In this document: positions 9,111 through 18,409 of the stretch, piece by piece
Numbering within the stretch: the stretch's first letter is position 1
Layout of the letters: each line of letters begins with the position of its first letter
From: Peribacillus deserti
GTDB taxonomy: Bacteria > Bacillota > Bacilli > Bacillales > DSM-1321
Assembly (NCBI RefSeq): GCF_002863585.1
Contig: NZ_PGUY01000063.1
Coordinates: 1 to 64,000, forward strand
Length of the DNA stretch: 64,000 bases
Reading direction: 5' to 3'
Notes under the pieces: model-generated
Database searches by the model: none
What the model saw: the letters and a program-made list of their open reading frames with translations, nothing else
Told to the model about the DNA's origin: nothing
Made by a program: the position numbers and the translations under genes

Positions 9111-9610
9111 TTAGGATAAGGGAAGGATATTCCGCCAGTTCATATGTAGGCATTTGTCAGGCGGAGGAGTATTCGTTCTAAGATAAAGATCTTTAGCTGA
9201 ATAAAATAATTCTTCCTTTAGTAAAGGATTTACCTCATCCCTGGCTAAAAGTATTAGTTCACGAGCTCTTTCTAATTTAAGAAAATCGTTGCAATCATCT
9301 TTTGTTAAAGCCAATGAAAATGTAAAGACTTTTTGCATATGATTGTATGAATTGTATTTATCGTGAATGGACTTCACGATACAGGAGGACTCTCGGTACA
9401 TTCCGTACTCAATTCTTTCAATAGTGCCGCCGCAGTCATAAATATCTATATCCTCAATAATTCAAACTCATCTAAATGTGATTTCTGACAATAGACTACT
9501 TTCCTAATAAAGCCAGTCTTTTTAGAAATCATTCGCCAATCATTACCCAAGTTCTGTGTCCAATCCAATTGGCAGTCCTCCAATAAACCAAGATTCAAAA
9601 AACTCTATAC
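9111..9610 (-). pseudogene. Frameshifted hypothetical gene
   Basis: Two minus-strand frames join into one product: an upstream part ending SHLDEFELLRI and a downstream part reading IEDIDIYDCGGTIERIEYG before the C-terminal 96 residues. The break is around 9455-9465. No family is recognised. The N-terminal end is lost where the duplicated yolD segment begins at about 9618. Confidence 0.45.
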
Positions 9611-9694
9611 GATCTCAATGACTCAGAAAAAAAGGAGCTCGCACCTATTTTAGATTAGATTCTCCTTTTGGATTCATAGTTATGAACATAGTGT

Positions 9695-10046
9695 TCATTT
9701 AAGTAAATCGCTCGAATCTATTCTACTCTTGTTGCGTTTAATTGAGGAAAAGGATAATTTATGTATTTCTCCGTTCGCATCCAGGATACGAAGCTGCCTG
9801 TTAATATCGTCTACATAGTGCACAAACTCCTCCAAGGAATTCATACGTTTATTCTGATAATACTGAAAGTGCAAAGGATATGTGAATTCCATTGATTCGG
9901 CAATCAGGTTGTTTATACGTGACCGCGGTAACATAAAATGGACCAGTTTAATGCTCCCTGAACATGTAAGCATGTTGAGGAAGTATGCAAATGAAGAATA
10001 TTATGATGAAAGGGAACCTATTATAGACGAGCAACAGCTGGAGGAA
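9695..10046. pseudogene. yolD copy with inverted 5' part
   Basis: Positions 9695-9914 encode, on the minus strand, the YolD C-terminal part from NNLIAESMEFTYPLHFQYY onward. Positions 9915-10046 encode, on the plus strand, the YolD N-terminal part (DRGNIKWTSLMLPEHV ... IDEQQLEE). In the intact copy at 20385-20720 both are on the minus strand and contiguous. About 130 bp has therefore flipped in place, which removes the start codon. The LexA-like box upstream is still present. Confidence 0.8.
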
Positions 10047-10056
10047 TAAGGATAAG

Positions 10057-10070
10057 GGAACGTCCGTTCC
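10057..10070. promoter_or_regulatory. LexA-like SOS box
   Basis: GGAACGTCCGTTCC fits GAAC-N4-GTTC, the Bacillus LexA (DinR) core. It stands at the position equivalent to the box of the intact yolD copy. Confidence 0.65.
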
Positions 10071-10149
10071 TGTGTAAAAGGGGAACCATTTTTACACTTA
10101 AGATAAATCGCAAAGCAAACAAGAAAGCCACCTTCGTGGTAACTGGGGA

Positions 10150-10248
10150 ATGCACTTGTTAATCACCTTCATTTTAGTGGCTATTAGTTTTTTCAATATT
10201 TGGCTTAACTTAAACGATACTAAAGTACTGTGTAATGCTAAAAAATGA
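10150..10248 (+). CDS. Possible small membrane protein (32 aa)
   Basis: The ATG follows CTGGGGA. The peptide is mostly one hydrophobic span followed by a polar tail. It lies 80 bases after an SOS box and points away from the yolD relic. A 26-residue hydrophobic frame sits in the same place next to the other yolD copy (20785-20865), which makes a real small SOS gene more credible. Function unknown. Confidence 0.35.
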   Translation: MHLLITFILVAISFFNIWLNLNDTKVLCNAKK

Positions 10249-10600
10249 CAAATACCATTGCTTTGTTATGGTAAAATATTCCTATGAAGAGTGGTATCTT
10301 CACTGCAAATAGTTATTAACTACATCTAAGAGAAAGTATTACATATAAATTTAGCTGAATCATTATCATGGGCTCTCTGTCCATTTTACTAATTTGTAAT
10401 TTTTTTAGTTTAGGATTAATGAAATGTAGCAGAAGAAGTCGCTTAATATAGTTGAGAACAATGAATTATGTAAGCACTTTATTCTTCTAGGATCGAAAAT
10501 GAAGAAGTTTTTATGTGCATGAAGTATTGGAGTATCAATTGGAAAATTTTGATGCGTTTCTATTTAATCGCGTTGGAATAAGGTTTGCGGAGGGATAGAC
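10249..10600. other. Non-coding stretch
   Basis: AT-rich leader of the class V aminotransferase gene. A short hairpin GAAGAGTGGTATCTTC lies near 10285. No gene or known regulatory motif is seen. Confidence 0.45.
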
Positions 10601-12061
10601 ATGAATTTAGAAAAATATTTTTTTGAATTTAGAAAACACATTATTGGGAATGAATATACATTTGGAACGCCATACGGAATGAAGAAGATTCATTACTTTG
10701 ATTGGACTGGAAGCGGTCGATTGTATGCTCCCATTGAAAAGAAAATAGCAAACGTATTTGGCCCGTTAGTGGGAAACACGCACACAGAATCAACCATAAC
10801 TGGCTCAACCATGACAAGAGCCTATAAACACGCTCAATCCATCATAAAAAAACATGTAGGGGCAGACAAAAACGATGTGATCCTTACACAGGGAACGGGT
10901 GCGACAGGTGTTATCCACAAACTCCAGCGCATCCTTGGCTTGAAGGTTCCTGAAAAATTTCAAGAATTCATGACGGTTCCGATTGAAAAAAAGCCGATTG
11001 TATTCGTGACACACATGGAACACCATTCGAATCATACTTCTTGGCTTGAGGCTTTCTGCGATGTTGAAGTAATCGAACCTGATGAAAACGGAAATGTCTC
11101 TCTTGTTCATTTTCAGCATCTTCTTGAAGCGTACAAAGAAAGGGAATTCAAGATAGGGGCATTCACCGCCTGTTCGAACGTGACAGGCATACAAACTCCT
11201 TATCATTGTCTTGCAAAGATGATTCATGAGTACAACGGATTCTGTATGGTGGATTTTTCCGCTTGTGCGCCTTATGTGGAAATCAATATGCATCCTGCCG
11301 ACCCTATTCAAAAGTTGGATGCCATTGTGTTTTCACCGCACAAATTTCTTGGTGGACCTGGAACAAGCGGGGTCTTGGTGTTTGATTCACGCTTTTACCA
11401 AAATGATATTCCCGAATCTCCAGGAGGAGGAACGGTTAAGTGGACAAATCCGTGGGGAGGAAGAAGGTATTACGATGACATCGAAGCAAGGGAAGACGGA
11501 GGGACTCCTGGATTTCTGCAAACAATCAGAACATCTCTTTCCATTCTTTTGAAGGAACAGATGGGAGTAAAACACATCCTCCAAAGAGAAAAAGAATTGC
11601 TTGATCTCTTATTTCAAGAATTGGACAACATTGAACATCTTCATATTTTGGGCGGGCATGTCAAAGAAAGAATGGGCATCGTTTCTTTCTATATAGAAGG
11701 TCTTCACTTTAATCTTCTTGTGAAAGCGATGAATGACAAATATGGCATTCAGCTGCGGGGCGGATGTTCTTGCGCAGGCACATACGGTCACTTCTTATTG
11801 AACATTAATCAGGAGGATTCGAAGAGAATTACCGATGAAATTGACAGCGGGAATTACGTGGTAAAACCAGGATGGGCAAGGATATCCCTTCATCCTACCA
11901 TGACAAACAGTGATATACTCTATTTAACTCATGCATTAAAAGACATTGCCACGAATCGGACAGAGATTGAAAAAGAATATGAGTACTCGAAAAATACCAA
12001 TGAGTTCACTCATACAGCGAGTCGTTCATCTGAAATTGAAAAATTATTCAATTTATCTTGA
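10601..12061 (+). CDS. PLP-dependent class V aminotransferase / cysteine desulfurase-like (486 aa)
   Basis: ATG start after GGAGGGATAGAC. The fold-type I signature is clear: GTGATG near residue 98, a His-rich MEHHSNHTSW at 139, the PLP-binding Asp in MVDFSA (218) and the Schiff-base lysine in FSPHKFLGG (Lys248). Cysteines 389 and 391 lie in LRGGCSCAG, where SufS/Csd enzymes carry the persulfide cysteine. The length exceeds SufS (about 406) because of extra segments. Cysteine desulfurase or a related lyase is likely; the substrate is not provable. It stands alone with no suf neighbours, so it is not the housekeeping Fe-S gene. Confidence 0.85.
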   Translation: MNLEKYFFEFRKHIIGNEYTFGTPYGMKKIHYFDWTGSGRLYAPIEKKIANVFGPLVGNTHTESTITGSTMTRAYKHAQSIIKKHVGADKNDVILTQGTGATGVIHKLQRILGLKVPEKFQEFMTVPIEKKPIVFVTHMEHHSNHTSWLEAFCDVEVIEPDENGNVSLVHFQHLLEAYKEREFKIGAFTACSNVTGIQTPYHCLAKMIHEYNGFCMVDFSACAPYVEINMHPADPIQKLDAIVFSPHKFLGGPGTSGVLVFDSRFYQNDIPESPGGGTVKWTNPWGGRRYYDDIEAREDGGTPGFLQTIRTSLSILLKEQMGVKHILQREKELLDLLFQELDNIEHLHILGGHVKERMGIVSFYIEGLHFNLLVKAMNDKYGIQLRGGCSCAGTYGHFLLNINQEDSKRITDEIDSGNYVVKPGWARISLHPTMTNSDILYLTHALKDIATNRTEIEKEYEYSKNTNEFTHTASRSSEIEKLFNLS

Positions 12062-12094
12062 GCGCTTGGACGAACCAATCGCTTTTTTCTCAAT

Positions 12095-12130
12095 AATGAA
12101 AAAAGGAACGGCTTTTCGGCCATTCTTTTA
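12095..12130 (+). terminator. Probable rho-independent terminator
   Basis: AAAAGGAACGGC / GGCCATTCTTTT imperfect stem with a TTTTC loop, about 40 bases after the aminotransferase stop. Confidence 0.55.
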
Positions 12131-12163
12131 TATTTAGAGTTTTATTTTATTATTGGGTGCGTC

Positions 12164-12346
12164 TCAATCATACTTTTTAACGTAAACTATGTAGTATAAC
12201 AGTGCGGAAATACTTAAGAATATGACGCTTACTGCGTTTAGTACCTTGTCGCCTTTTATGAATGAAACAATTAATACTATGGTCATTAAAAGAGTCATAA
12301 GATCTAGATTCAGATGGCTATCATAATTTTCTTTGAATTCTTTCAT
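12164..12346 (-). CDS. Small membrane protein (60 aa)
   Basis: The ATG at 12346 has GGGAAGGAG at good spacing. The product has a polar N-terminus (KEFKENYDSHLNLD) and two adjacent hydrophobic spans, ending in KKYD. No family is recognised. Confidence 0.55.
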   Translation of the reverse strand: MKEFKENYDSHLNLDLMTLLMTIVLIVSFIKGDKVLNAVSVIFLSISALLYYIVYVKKYD

Positions 12347-12674
12347 GAAATTGCTCCTTCCCTTTTCATAATAATAAGTCAAATCTCCAATATATGTAAT
12401 TATAATATTTTTCAGTTTTGATAGGTATATCGTCCCGAAGGAGATTAGTGATAATGATAAACTGATAGAACGAGCATCAAAAGAACTTCATGATTAGTTT
12501 GGCTTCAACATGCGACCATCCAAATCGAAAAAGGGACATTGGACTGTAAACTCGCACCCGAAGAACTGTATAGATTTTTAATGTGTTTTTTTAAAAGATT
12601 TCACTATAAAATGGAGAAAATACCCCTTGGCTTCCAAGAACCACAGGAGACAGAGAACAAAATTGAGGTGGCCG
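12347..12674. other. Intergenic region before the PTS regulator
   Basis: A short frame near 12460 reads DKLIERASKELHD before a stop and may be a gene relic. Nothing else is supported. Confidence 0.35.
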
Positions 12675-14597
12675 ATGAATACGAGACAAAAACAGATTAT
12701 GCATTTACTATCGGAAAAAAAAGATAAAGAGTTTATTACGATAAATGAAATCGCAAAAGTGCTAAATTGTTCGGAAAAAACGGTAAGAAATGATTTTAAA
12801 CAAATTGATGACTGGTTAAAAAAAGACTTTCAAGCAACTATTATTAGAAAACCGAATGTCGGGGTCAGAATTGATATTCCTAAAGATGAGAAAAAGAGAC
12901 TATTCTCCCTTATGCAAGATGGAAAGCGAAACAATGATGGTAATGACATAAATAGAAAGATAGAAATATTATCATGGTTATTAAAAGATGATAAAACTTT
13001 GTCTCTTCTTGATTTAAGCGAACGGTTTTTTGTCAGTAAGCACGTAATCAAACAGGATTTAGAAGAAATGGAATCCTGGCTGGAATTATTCGACCTGTCG
13101 ATTGAATCCAGAAAAAAAGTAGGTATTCGGTTAATCGGTGATGAAAAGCATAAAAGAGCGGCTCTTTCGCGTATACACCACTTGGGAAAAGATGGAAAAT
13201 TAACAAATTTGTATGAAAGTTGGTTTGTGAATTACGAAATAGACAACGTAAAGCAGCGAATAAAGAAGATAGAAAATGAATTAAACAAAGATTTTACTAA
13301 GGAATCTTTAAATAATTTAATTTTTCACCTTCTGATCATTGTAAAAAGAATCAAAGCAAAACAGATCATTAGCATGACAAAACATGATTTGGAAAACTTG
13401 AAAAGTAAAAAAGACTATGAGGTAGTAAAAAAACATTTAAACGAACTGGAAAGAACATTCGTTATGAGGTTTCCAGAAGAAGAAATAGGCTATTTCTTGT
13501 TGCATATATTGGGATCAAAGGAAAAAAATACTTCAATCCCGAAACATGGTGATTTACCACCAAAAATGATTTCTTTTTTAACCGCTCTCATTAAGAAAAT
13601 GTCCTATCGCACAAATGTTGAGCATGAAAAAGATGAGCAGCTATTTCAAAACCTGGCCATTCACATGCAGTCGGCATTTGAGAGAATTGAACATGGACTG
13701 TATTATAGAAACCCGCTTTTAAACGACATCAAAAAAACATATCCTTATATGTTTGATACACTTTTTCATGTAACGAAGGAAATAGAAGGGCTTGTCGGAT
13801 TTGGTTTTCCTGAAGACGAAATCGGTTATTTAGTTCTTCATTTTGAAGCTTCAAAAGAACGCCTGAATAAAATTGATGGGAAAAATAAAAGAGCCGTAGT
13901 TGTATGTTCGATGGGGATCGGGATGTCTCAATTGCTAACAACAAAGATGGAAAGAAAGTTCCATTCACTGGACATTATTAACTGTGTGGCAGCGGAAGAT
14001 CTAGATGAATCGATAAAAGAGAATCGCCCCGATTTTATCATCAGCACCATCCCCTTGAACGGAATTGACCTGCCTGTTGTCACGGTTTCTCCCTTGCTTC
14101 CTAAAGAGGAGGAAGAAAAAATTAAAACGTTCATCTCTAATCTTGAAGCCATACAAGTATCGAAGTTCGCCGCTCTAAAAAAATATGTGGATGATGATTT
14201 GATCTTATTAAAAAATGAAGTGGAGGAACCAGGTGGAATTTTAGAATCACTATGTAAATTACTAGAAGAAAAGGGACATGTGAACAAAAAGTACATATTC
14301 GATGTGCATGAGAGAGAAGAAATAGCCCCTACAACCATTGGAGGAGAAATTGCCATTCCCCATGGCCATCCAAAAAATGTCTTAAAACAAGGGGTAGCAA
14401 TGGCGGTATTGAAAAAACCTGTCCTTTGGAAACGGGAATATGTTTCCGTAGTATTCATGTTAGCCATAAAGGAAACAAAAGGTGAAGACATCAAGCATTT
14501 GTTTGAGGAAATAAGTTTTTTAGGAGAAAACAAAGAAATAGTAGAACGATGGAAAGCGTTGGATTCAAAAGACGGAATTTTCCGCAATATGCGGTAA
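12675..14597 (+). CDS. PRD-containing PTS transcriptional regulator, MtlR/LicR type (640 aa)
   Basis: The ATG at 12675 follows GAGGTGG at 5-base spacing. Domain order: N-terminal HTH (EFITINEIAKVLNCSEKTV), a second helical DNA-binding/Mga-like part, two PTS regulation domains with conserved histidines (about residues 180-390), an EIIB-like domain with the VVCSMGIGMSQLL phosphocysteine loop, and a C-terminal EIIA domain with the IPHGHP active histidine. This is the architecture of activators of PTS operons, whose activity is set by phosphorylation from HPr and cognate EII proteins. It precedes an ascorbate-type EIIA-EIIB-EIIC set, its likely target. Confidence 0.9.
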   Translation: MNTRQKQIMHLLSEKKDKEFITINEIAKVLNCSEKTVRNDFKQIDDWLKKDFQATIIRKPNVGVRIDIPKDEKKRLFSLMQDGKRNNDGNDINRKIEILSWLLKDDKTLSLLDLSERFFVSKHVIKQDLEEMESWLELFDLSIESRKKVGIRLIGDEKHKRAALSRIHHLGKDGKLTNLYESWFVNYEIDNVKQRIKKIENELNKDFTKESLNNLIFHLLIIVKRIKAKQIISMTKHDLENLKSKKDYEVVKKHLNELERTFVMRFPEEEIGYFLLHILGSKEKNTSIPKHGDLPPKMISFLTALIKKMSYRTNVEHEKDEQLFQNLAIHMQSAFERIEHGLYYRNPLLNDIKKTYPYMFDTLFHVTKEIEGLVGFGFPEDEIGYLVLHFEASKERLNKIDGKNKRAVVVCSMGIGMSQLLTTKMERKFHSLDIINCVAAEDLDESIKENRPDFIISTIPLNGIDLPVVTVSPLLPKEEEEKIKTFISNLEAIQVSKFAALKKYVDDDLILLKNEVEEPGGILESLCKLLEEKGHVNKKYIFDVHEREEIAPTTIGGEIAIPHGHPKNVLKQGVAMAVLKKPVLWKREYVSVVFMLAIKETKGEDIKHLFEEISFLGENKEIVERWKALDSKDGIFRNMR

Positions 14598-14615
14598 AAA
14601 TCCGTCTCTTTTTTT
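14571..14615 (+). terminator. Terminator overlapping the regulator stop codon
   Basis: GACGGAatTTT and TAAAAATCCGTC enclose an inner CCGCAATATGCGG hairpin, followed by CTTTTTTT. The stop codon at 14595-14597 lies in the stem. Expression of the downstream EII genes therefore probably needs its own promoter or read-through. Confidence 0.75.
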
Positions 14616-14682
14616 ATGGTTTTGTGCCGTACTATATAAACATAAGAACATCATAAAATATACCAGAGAGGGGGCGGAAGAG

Positions 14683-15111
14683 ATGCTTCGATCAAAACTG
14701 ACGGACGAAATGGTCCAATTCATCCAAGGTGCAAAAGACTGGACAGAAGCCATACGTGTTGCTTCTGAACCATTGTTAAAGCAAGGGTATATCGAAGTCA
14801 GATACGTAGAGGCGATGATTTCTAATGTGAAAAGCTTTGGACCTTATATTGTATTGATGCCTAAGGTTGCCATGCCACACGCCAGACCTGAAGATGGGGT
14901 AAATCAAATGGGAATCAGTCTCATGATAACAGAAAAGAGTGTTTCCTTTGACGAGGAGAAATCGGTGAATATCTTTTTTGTATTAGCCGCCGATGATGAA
15001 TCTTCACACCTGGATTTACTAAAAGAAATTTCGGAATTTCTTACAAACGAAGAAAAAGTCAGCGCGCTTTTATCAGCAAAAAAATATGAGGATGTTATCA
15101 AATTACTTTAG
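14683..15111 (+). CDS. ulaC: PTS EIIA component, ascorbate/mannitol type (142 aa)
   Basis: ATG after GAGAGGGGGCGGAAGAG. The MPKVAMPHARPEDGV segment carries the phosphorylated histidine of the PTS EIIA type 2 fold. Length is normal. It is the first gene of a tight EIIA-EIIB-EIIC operon (spacings 12 and 1 bases). The symbol rests on the ascorbate-type EIIC downstream. The actual sugar may differ from ascorbate because no ulaG/D/E/F catabolic genes are in view. Confidence 0.8.
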   Translation: MLRSKLTDEMVQFIQGAKDWTEAIRVASEPLLKQGYIEVRYVEAMISNVKSFGPYIVLMPKVAMPHARPEDGVNQMGISLMITEKSVSFDEEKSVNIFFVLAADDESSHLDLLKEISEFLTNEEKVSALLSAKKYEDVIKLL

Positions 15112-15123
15112 GAGGGTTTATTT

Positions 15124-15396
15124 ATGAAAATTTTAGCGGTGTGTGGAAACGGATTAGGAACGAGCTTTATGCTTTCATTAAATGTAAACAAGGCATTGAA
15201 GGAACTTGGCATTGACGGTGAGTGCAAAAATATGGATCTAGCGAGTGCCAAAACAGAGGCGGCGGATTATTACATCGGGTCACCTGAAATCATGGAGCAA
15301 TTAAGCTATGGGAATAAAAAAACCATCAGTGTCGTCAATATGGTGAATCTAAATGAAATCAAAGAAGTGTTAAGGAAACAGCTGGAGGTGAAATAA
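15124..15396 (+). CDS. ulaB: PTS EIIB component, ascorbate type (90 aa)
   Basis: Begins MKILAVCGNGLGTSFMLSLN: the Cys-x-N-G-x-G-x-S phosphocysteine loop of the ascorbate/lactose-like EIIB family at residue 7. GGAGGG lies just upstream. It accepts phosphate from EIIA and passes it to the sugar bound to EIIC. Confidence 0.85.
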   Translation: MKILAVCGNGLGTSFMLSLNVNKALKELGIDGECKNMDLASAKTEAADYYIGSPEIMEQLSYGNKKTISVVNMVNLNEIKEVLRKQLEVK

Positions 15397-15397
15397 T

Positions 15398-16660
15398 ATG
15401 TTTGATTTGATTATGAAGGATATTCTAGGGACACCTGCCATTTTAGTTGGCCTCTTTGCCCTATTTGGTCTCCTGCTTCAGAAGAAAGGGATAGCTGACG
15501 TTATCTCTGGTACATTGAAGACCATCATGGGATTCATCATACTAGGTGCGGGTGCGGGTGTATTAATTGGTGCGCTGGATATATTCGGTTCGATGTTCGA
15601 AAAAGCGTTTAACATTGAAGGAATCATTCCTAATAATGAAGCAATCGTGGCATTGGCACAAAACAGCTTCGGAGCCGAAACGGCCATGATTATGCTGATA
15701 GGGATGCTCGTGAACATCCTTCTTGCCAGGTTCACAAAGTTCAAATACATATTTTTGACAGGCCATCACACGATGTTCATGGCATGTTTACTTGCAGCCG
15801 TTCTATCCACATCAGGATTAAATGGATTCGCATTAGTTGCTATTGGTTCATTGATTCTTGGGGCGCTTATGGTACTTCTTCCAGCCCTGTTGCAGCCAAC
15901 TGTCAGAGAAATTACAGGCAGTGATGACATTGCTGTCGGTCATTTCGGTTCCATCGGCTATTTTGCGGCTGCAAAAATCGGTAAATTAACTGGAAACAAA
16001 GAAAAATCAACAGAAGAAGTGAAAGTTCCAAAATCTCTTGGTTTCCTTCGCGATTCATCTGTTGCGCTTGCATTAACAATGACGATTATGTTCTTTGTTG
16101 TGGCACTTGTTGCAGGAAAGGGATACATAGAAAAAGAATTGAGCGGTGGTACAAACTTCCTAGTGTTCTCGCTCTTGCAAGCCATCACATTCGCAGCTGG
16201 TGTATTCATTATTTTAGCTGGTGTACGGATGTTGATTGCCGAGATTGTTCCTGCATTTAAAGGGATAGCCGACAAAGTGGTTCCAAATGCTAAACCAGCA
16301 CTTGACTGCCCGATCGTTTTCCCGTTTGCACCGAATGCTGTTATCATAGGTTTCTTATCCAGTTTCGTAGCGGGACTGATCAGCATGTTCCTTCTTCCTG
16401 TATTTGGCTTGGCTGTTATCGTTCCAGGGTTAGTGCCGCATTTCTTTACAGGTGCAGCGGCTGGAGTATTCGGTAATGCAACTGGAGGTCGAAGAGGAGC
16501 CGTTATCGGTGCATTCGCAAACGGTTTGCTTATCAGTTTCCTTCCAGCCCTGTTGCTTCCAGTTCTGGGGTCCCTAGGATTTAAAGGAACAACATTTGGG
16601 GACTCAGATTTCGGTGTTGTCGGAATATTGATCGGTTATATCATCAAACTGTTTTCTTAA
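15398..16660 (+). CDS. ulaA: PTS EIIC component, ascorbate (UlaA/SgaT) family (420 aa)
   Basis: Separated by one base from the EIIB stop. About ten membrane spans; it has the family features ILGAGAGVLIGAL near residue 48, the TGHHTMFMA segment and the PALDCPIVFPFAPNAVIIGF segment with the conserved Pro-rich loop. This is the sugar-translocating membrane unit. A terminator 5 bases after the stop closes the operon. Confidence 0.88.
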   Translation: MFDLIMKDILGTPAILVGLFALFGLLLQKKGIADVISGTLKTIMGFIILGAGAGVLIGALDIFGSMFEKAFNIEGIIPNNEAIVALAQNSFGAETAMIMLIGMLVNILLARFTKFKYIFLTGHHTMFMACLLAAVLSTSGLNGFALVAIGSLILGALMVLLPALLQPTVREITGSDDIAVGHFGSIGYFAAAKIGKLTGNKEKSTEEVKVPKSLGFLRDSSVALALTMTIMFFVVALVAGKGYIEKELSGGTNFLVFSLLQAITFAAGVFIILAGVRMLIAEIVPAFKGIADKVVPNAKPALDCPIVFPFAPNAVIIGFLSSFVAGLISMFLLPVFGLAVIVPGLVPHFFTGAAAGVFGNATGGRRGAVIGAFANGLLISFLPALLLPVLGSLGFKGTTFGDSDFGVVGILIGYIIKLFS

Positions 16661-16664
16661 AATG

Positions 16665-16694
16665 AACACTCCATCTGGAGTGTTTTTATTTTTG
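16665..16694 (+). terminator. Terminator of the PTS operon
   Basis: AACACTCC / GGAGTGTT stem, 4-base loop, T-rich tail. Confidence 0.85.
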
Positions 16695-16947
16695 TTAAGT
16701 ATAGAACACTAGCAACTAAATAAATCGTAGATGCTTTTTTCACTAATATTTTTAATTTTTCATAGTTTTTTAAATATAAATCTCGCTATAAATAGGCTAA
16801 TAATTAAAATTTTATTGTATATGGCAGAAGAGGAAGCAATAATTACGATTTTTAATGGAGATTTTTTCAACCTAGATTATGTAAATTCTATTCTTAAGAA
16901 CCCGATTTGAATAGTAAAATAGATATTATGTAGAGGCAGGAAAACTA

Positions 16948-17118
16948 ATGTTCATTAACCTATTAAAGAGGAAGAAAGACGCAAAAGAGTCTGGAAGAAT
17001 TAAATCCATGGGTAAAAGAGGAGAAAAGGAACGAGTTGCCCGTAAAGATAGCATAAAAAAAGAAGGAATTAAATCCTCCTCCTTTTTATTTCAATTTATG
17101 ACACTTTTACTGTTTTAG
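16948..17118 (+). CDS. Doubtful short basic ORF (56 aa)
   Basis: ATG after GAGGCAGG. The product is very basic (LKRKKDAKESGRIKSMGKRG). It runs 23 bases into the convergent gene at 17096 and through its terminator, so it may be a remnant whose original 3' part was replaced. The rest of 16695-17095 is AT-rich and shows no gene. Confidence 0.25.
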   Translation: MFINLLKRKKDAKESGRIKSMGKRGEKERVARKDSIKKEGIKSSSFLFQFMTLLLF

Positions 17119-18388
17119 TTTTACTTTTTAACTTTGCAGCATCTTGTAAGTATACTGATAGGGTTGTACCTTTTTTCTGGGACTTTATTGTAACCTTAAA
17201 ATTACCCTTTGAATCTACTTTTGCTTGACCCAGCTTTGATCTACCTTTATAAATGTAAGCCGTCGTACCAGCTTCACCTTTTCCAGTTACAGCCTTACTT
17301 TTAGTTGTCACTTTATTCACGGTTGGAGTTGCAGGAGGTGTAACATCTTTTACTTTTGTTGTTACCGATTCACCTTTACGACCATATTCATCCATAACAT
17401 AAACAGTGATAGTAGCATCAGCTTTTTGCTTAGGAATTTTAATTTCAAAATTGCTAGAATACTTTATTGTTACTTGTCCTATGTTTTTGCTTCCAACCAT
17501 TGCATACATCGTTAAAGGTCTAGTATCAGGCATACCAAACATATAACCTTTAATAATCGTATCATTATCATCAATAGGGTCTACTCTGGGTTTTGAATAT
17601 GCTGGTTCATTAGATTTAAGCCATGAAAGATCTATCTTTGGGGTATTTATGTCTGGTTTTGTTAAGAAAGGTTTAAAAATTGGATTGAATGGATTTGTTA
17701 TTGAATTGCCATGATTAACTAATTTTTCAATCTCTTTTTCATTATTAGTTCCCCAATAATTATTTGAAGCATCACAACTTCCACAACTAAGTATATTTTT
17801 CTGATTGTGTGTAGTTAAAAATGAATTTTTTGAAATTGATGTAGCTTCATATATATTTGTGTATTGATTATAGAAAATGTTATTAGTTACTTTTGCATTA
17901 CTTATAGTAGTAGGTGTTTCAATGAACAAATTTCGCTCAATACTTTCGGCTCTCGCTTCAATTCCATTTAAACTGAAAAAATTAGAGTCTTTTAAAATTA
18001 ATCTACTATGTTCATCAATAGCTTTTATGTTACCAAAGATCATATTTGAATTTTGAATTTTGATTACTGGAGAATTGTTTAGGGTTGGATTATGTATTGC
18101 TTCAATCCAAGAACCAAGTGTAGCACTGTTAATGTCAAGTTCTCCATAAACCCAAAAAGTTCCTTTCTTAACTACAACTCCAGGCTCAATAGTTAATTTT
18201 ACATTTGGAGCAATCTCTATAATGTTATAGACATTATATGGAGAGCCTTCTTTGGTCCAAGTGGTATCTTTGTCAATTACACCTGTTACATTAGTACCAG
18301 CACTTGCATTGACATTTGGAATACAAAACATCATTAACGCAAAAACCATCAACACTATGAAATTTTTAGATTTTACTTTCAAAACCAT
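17096..18388 (-). CDS. Secreted protein with beta-helix and Ig-like domains (430 aa)
   Basis: Signal peptide (basic start, hydrophobic core, cleavage near NASA|G). Residues about 35-240 contain repeated short Asn/Ile-rich strands with NNYWGT, typical of right-handed parallel beta-helix proteins; the C-terminal 170 residues contain two bacterial Ig-like modules (ITVYVMDEYGRKGE and ATVTGKGEAGTTAYIY-like strands). It acts outside the cell, possibly on polysaccharide or as an adhesin; no catalytic motif is evident. AAGGAGG lies only 2 bases before ATG 18388, so TTG at 18382 is a better spaced start. A possible terminator overlaps 17065-17095. Confidence 0.65.
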   Translation of the reverse strand: MVLKVKSKNFIVLMVFALMMFCIPNVNASAGTNVTGVIDKDTTWTKEGSPYNVYNIIEIAPNVKLTIEPGVVVKKGTFWVYGELDINSATLGSWIEAIHNPTLNNSPVIKIQNSNMIFGNIKAIDEHSRLILKDSNFFSLNGIEARAESIERNLFIETPTTISNAKVTNNIFYNQYTNIYEATSISKNSFLTTHNQKNILSCGSCDASNNYWGTNNEKEIEKLVNHGNSITNPFNPIFKPFLTKPDINTPKIDLSWLKSNEPAYSKPRVDPIDDNDTIIKGYMFGMPDTRPLTMYAMVGSKNIGQVTIKYSSNFEIKIPKQKADATITVYVMDEYGRKGESVTTKVKDVTPPATPTVNKVTTKSKAVTGKGEAGTTAYIYKGRSKLGQAKVDSKGNFKVTIKSQKKGTTLSVYLQDAAKLKSKTKTVKVS

Positions 18389-18409
18389 TCCTCCTTTTTA
18401 TACTTATGA

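Larger units (their letters stand above)
9618..10080. repeat. Duplicated yolD segment, decayed copy
   Basis: From AAAAAAGGAGCTCGCACC on the left to TTCCTGTGTAAAAG on the right this matches 20293-20770, except that the central part is inverted. The intact gene lies in the other copy. Confidence 0.75.

Noticed and set aside
13928-14587. 219-codon minus-strand frame
   Set aside because: Antisense shadow of the EIIB/EIIA-like end of the PTS regulator, which has clear motifs and a ribosome binding site.
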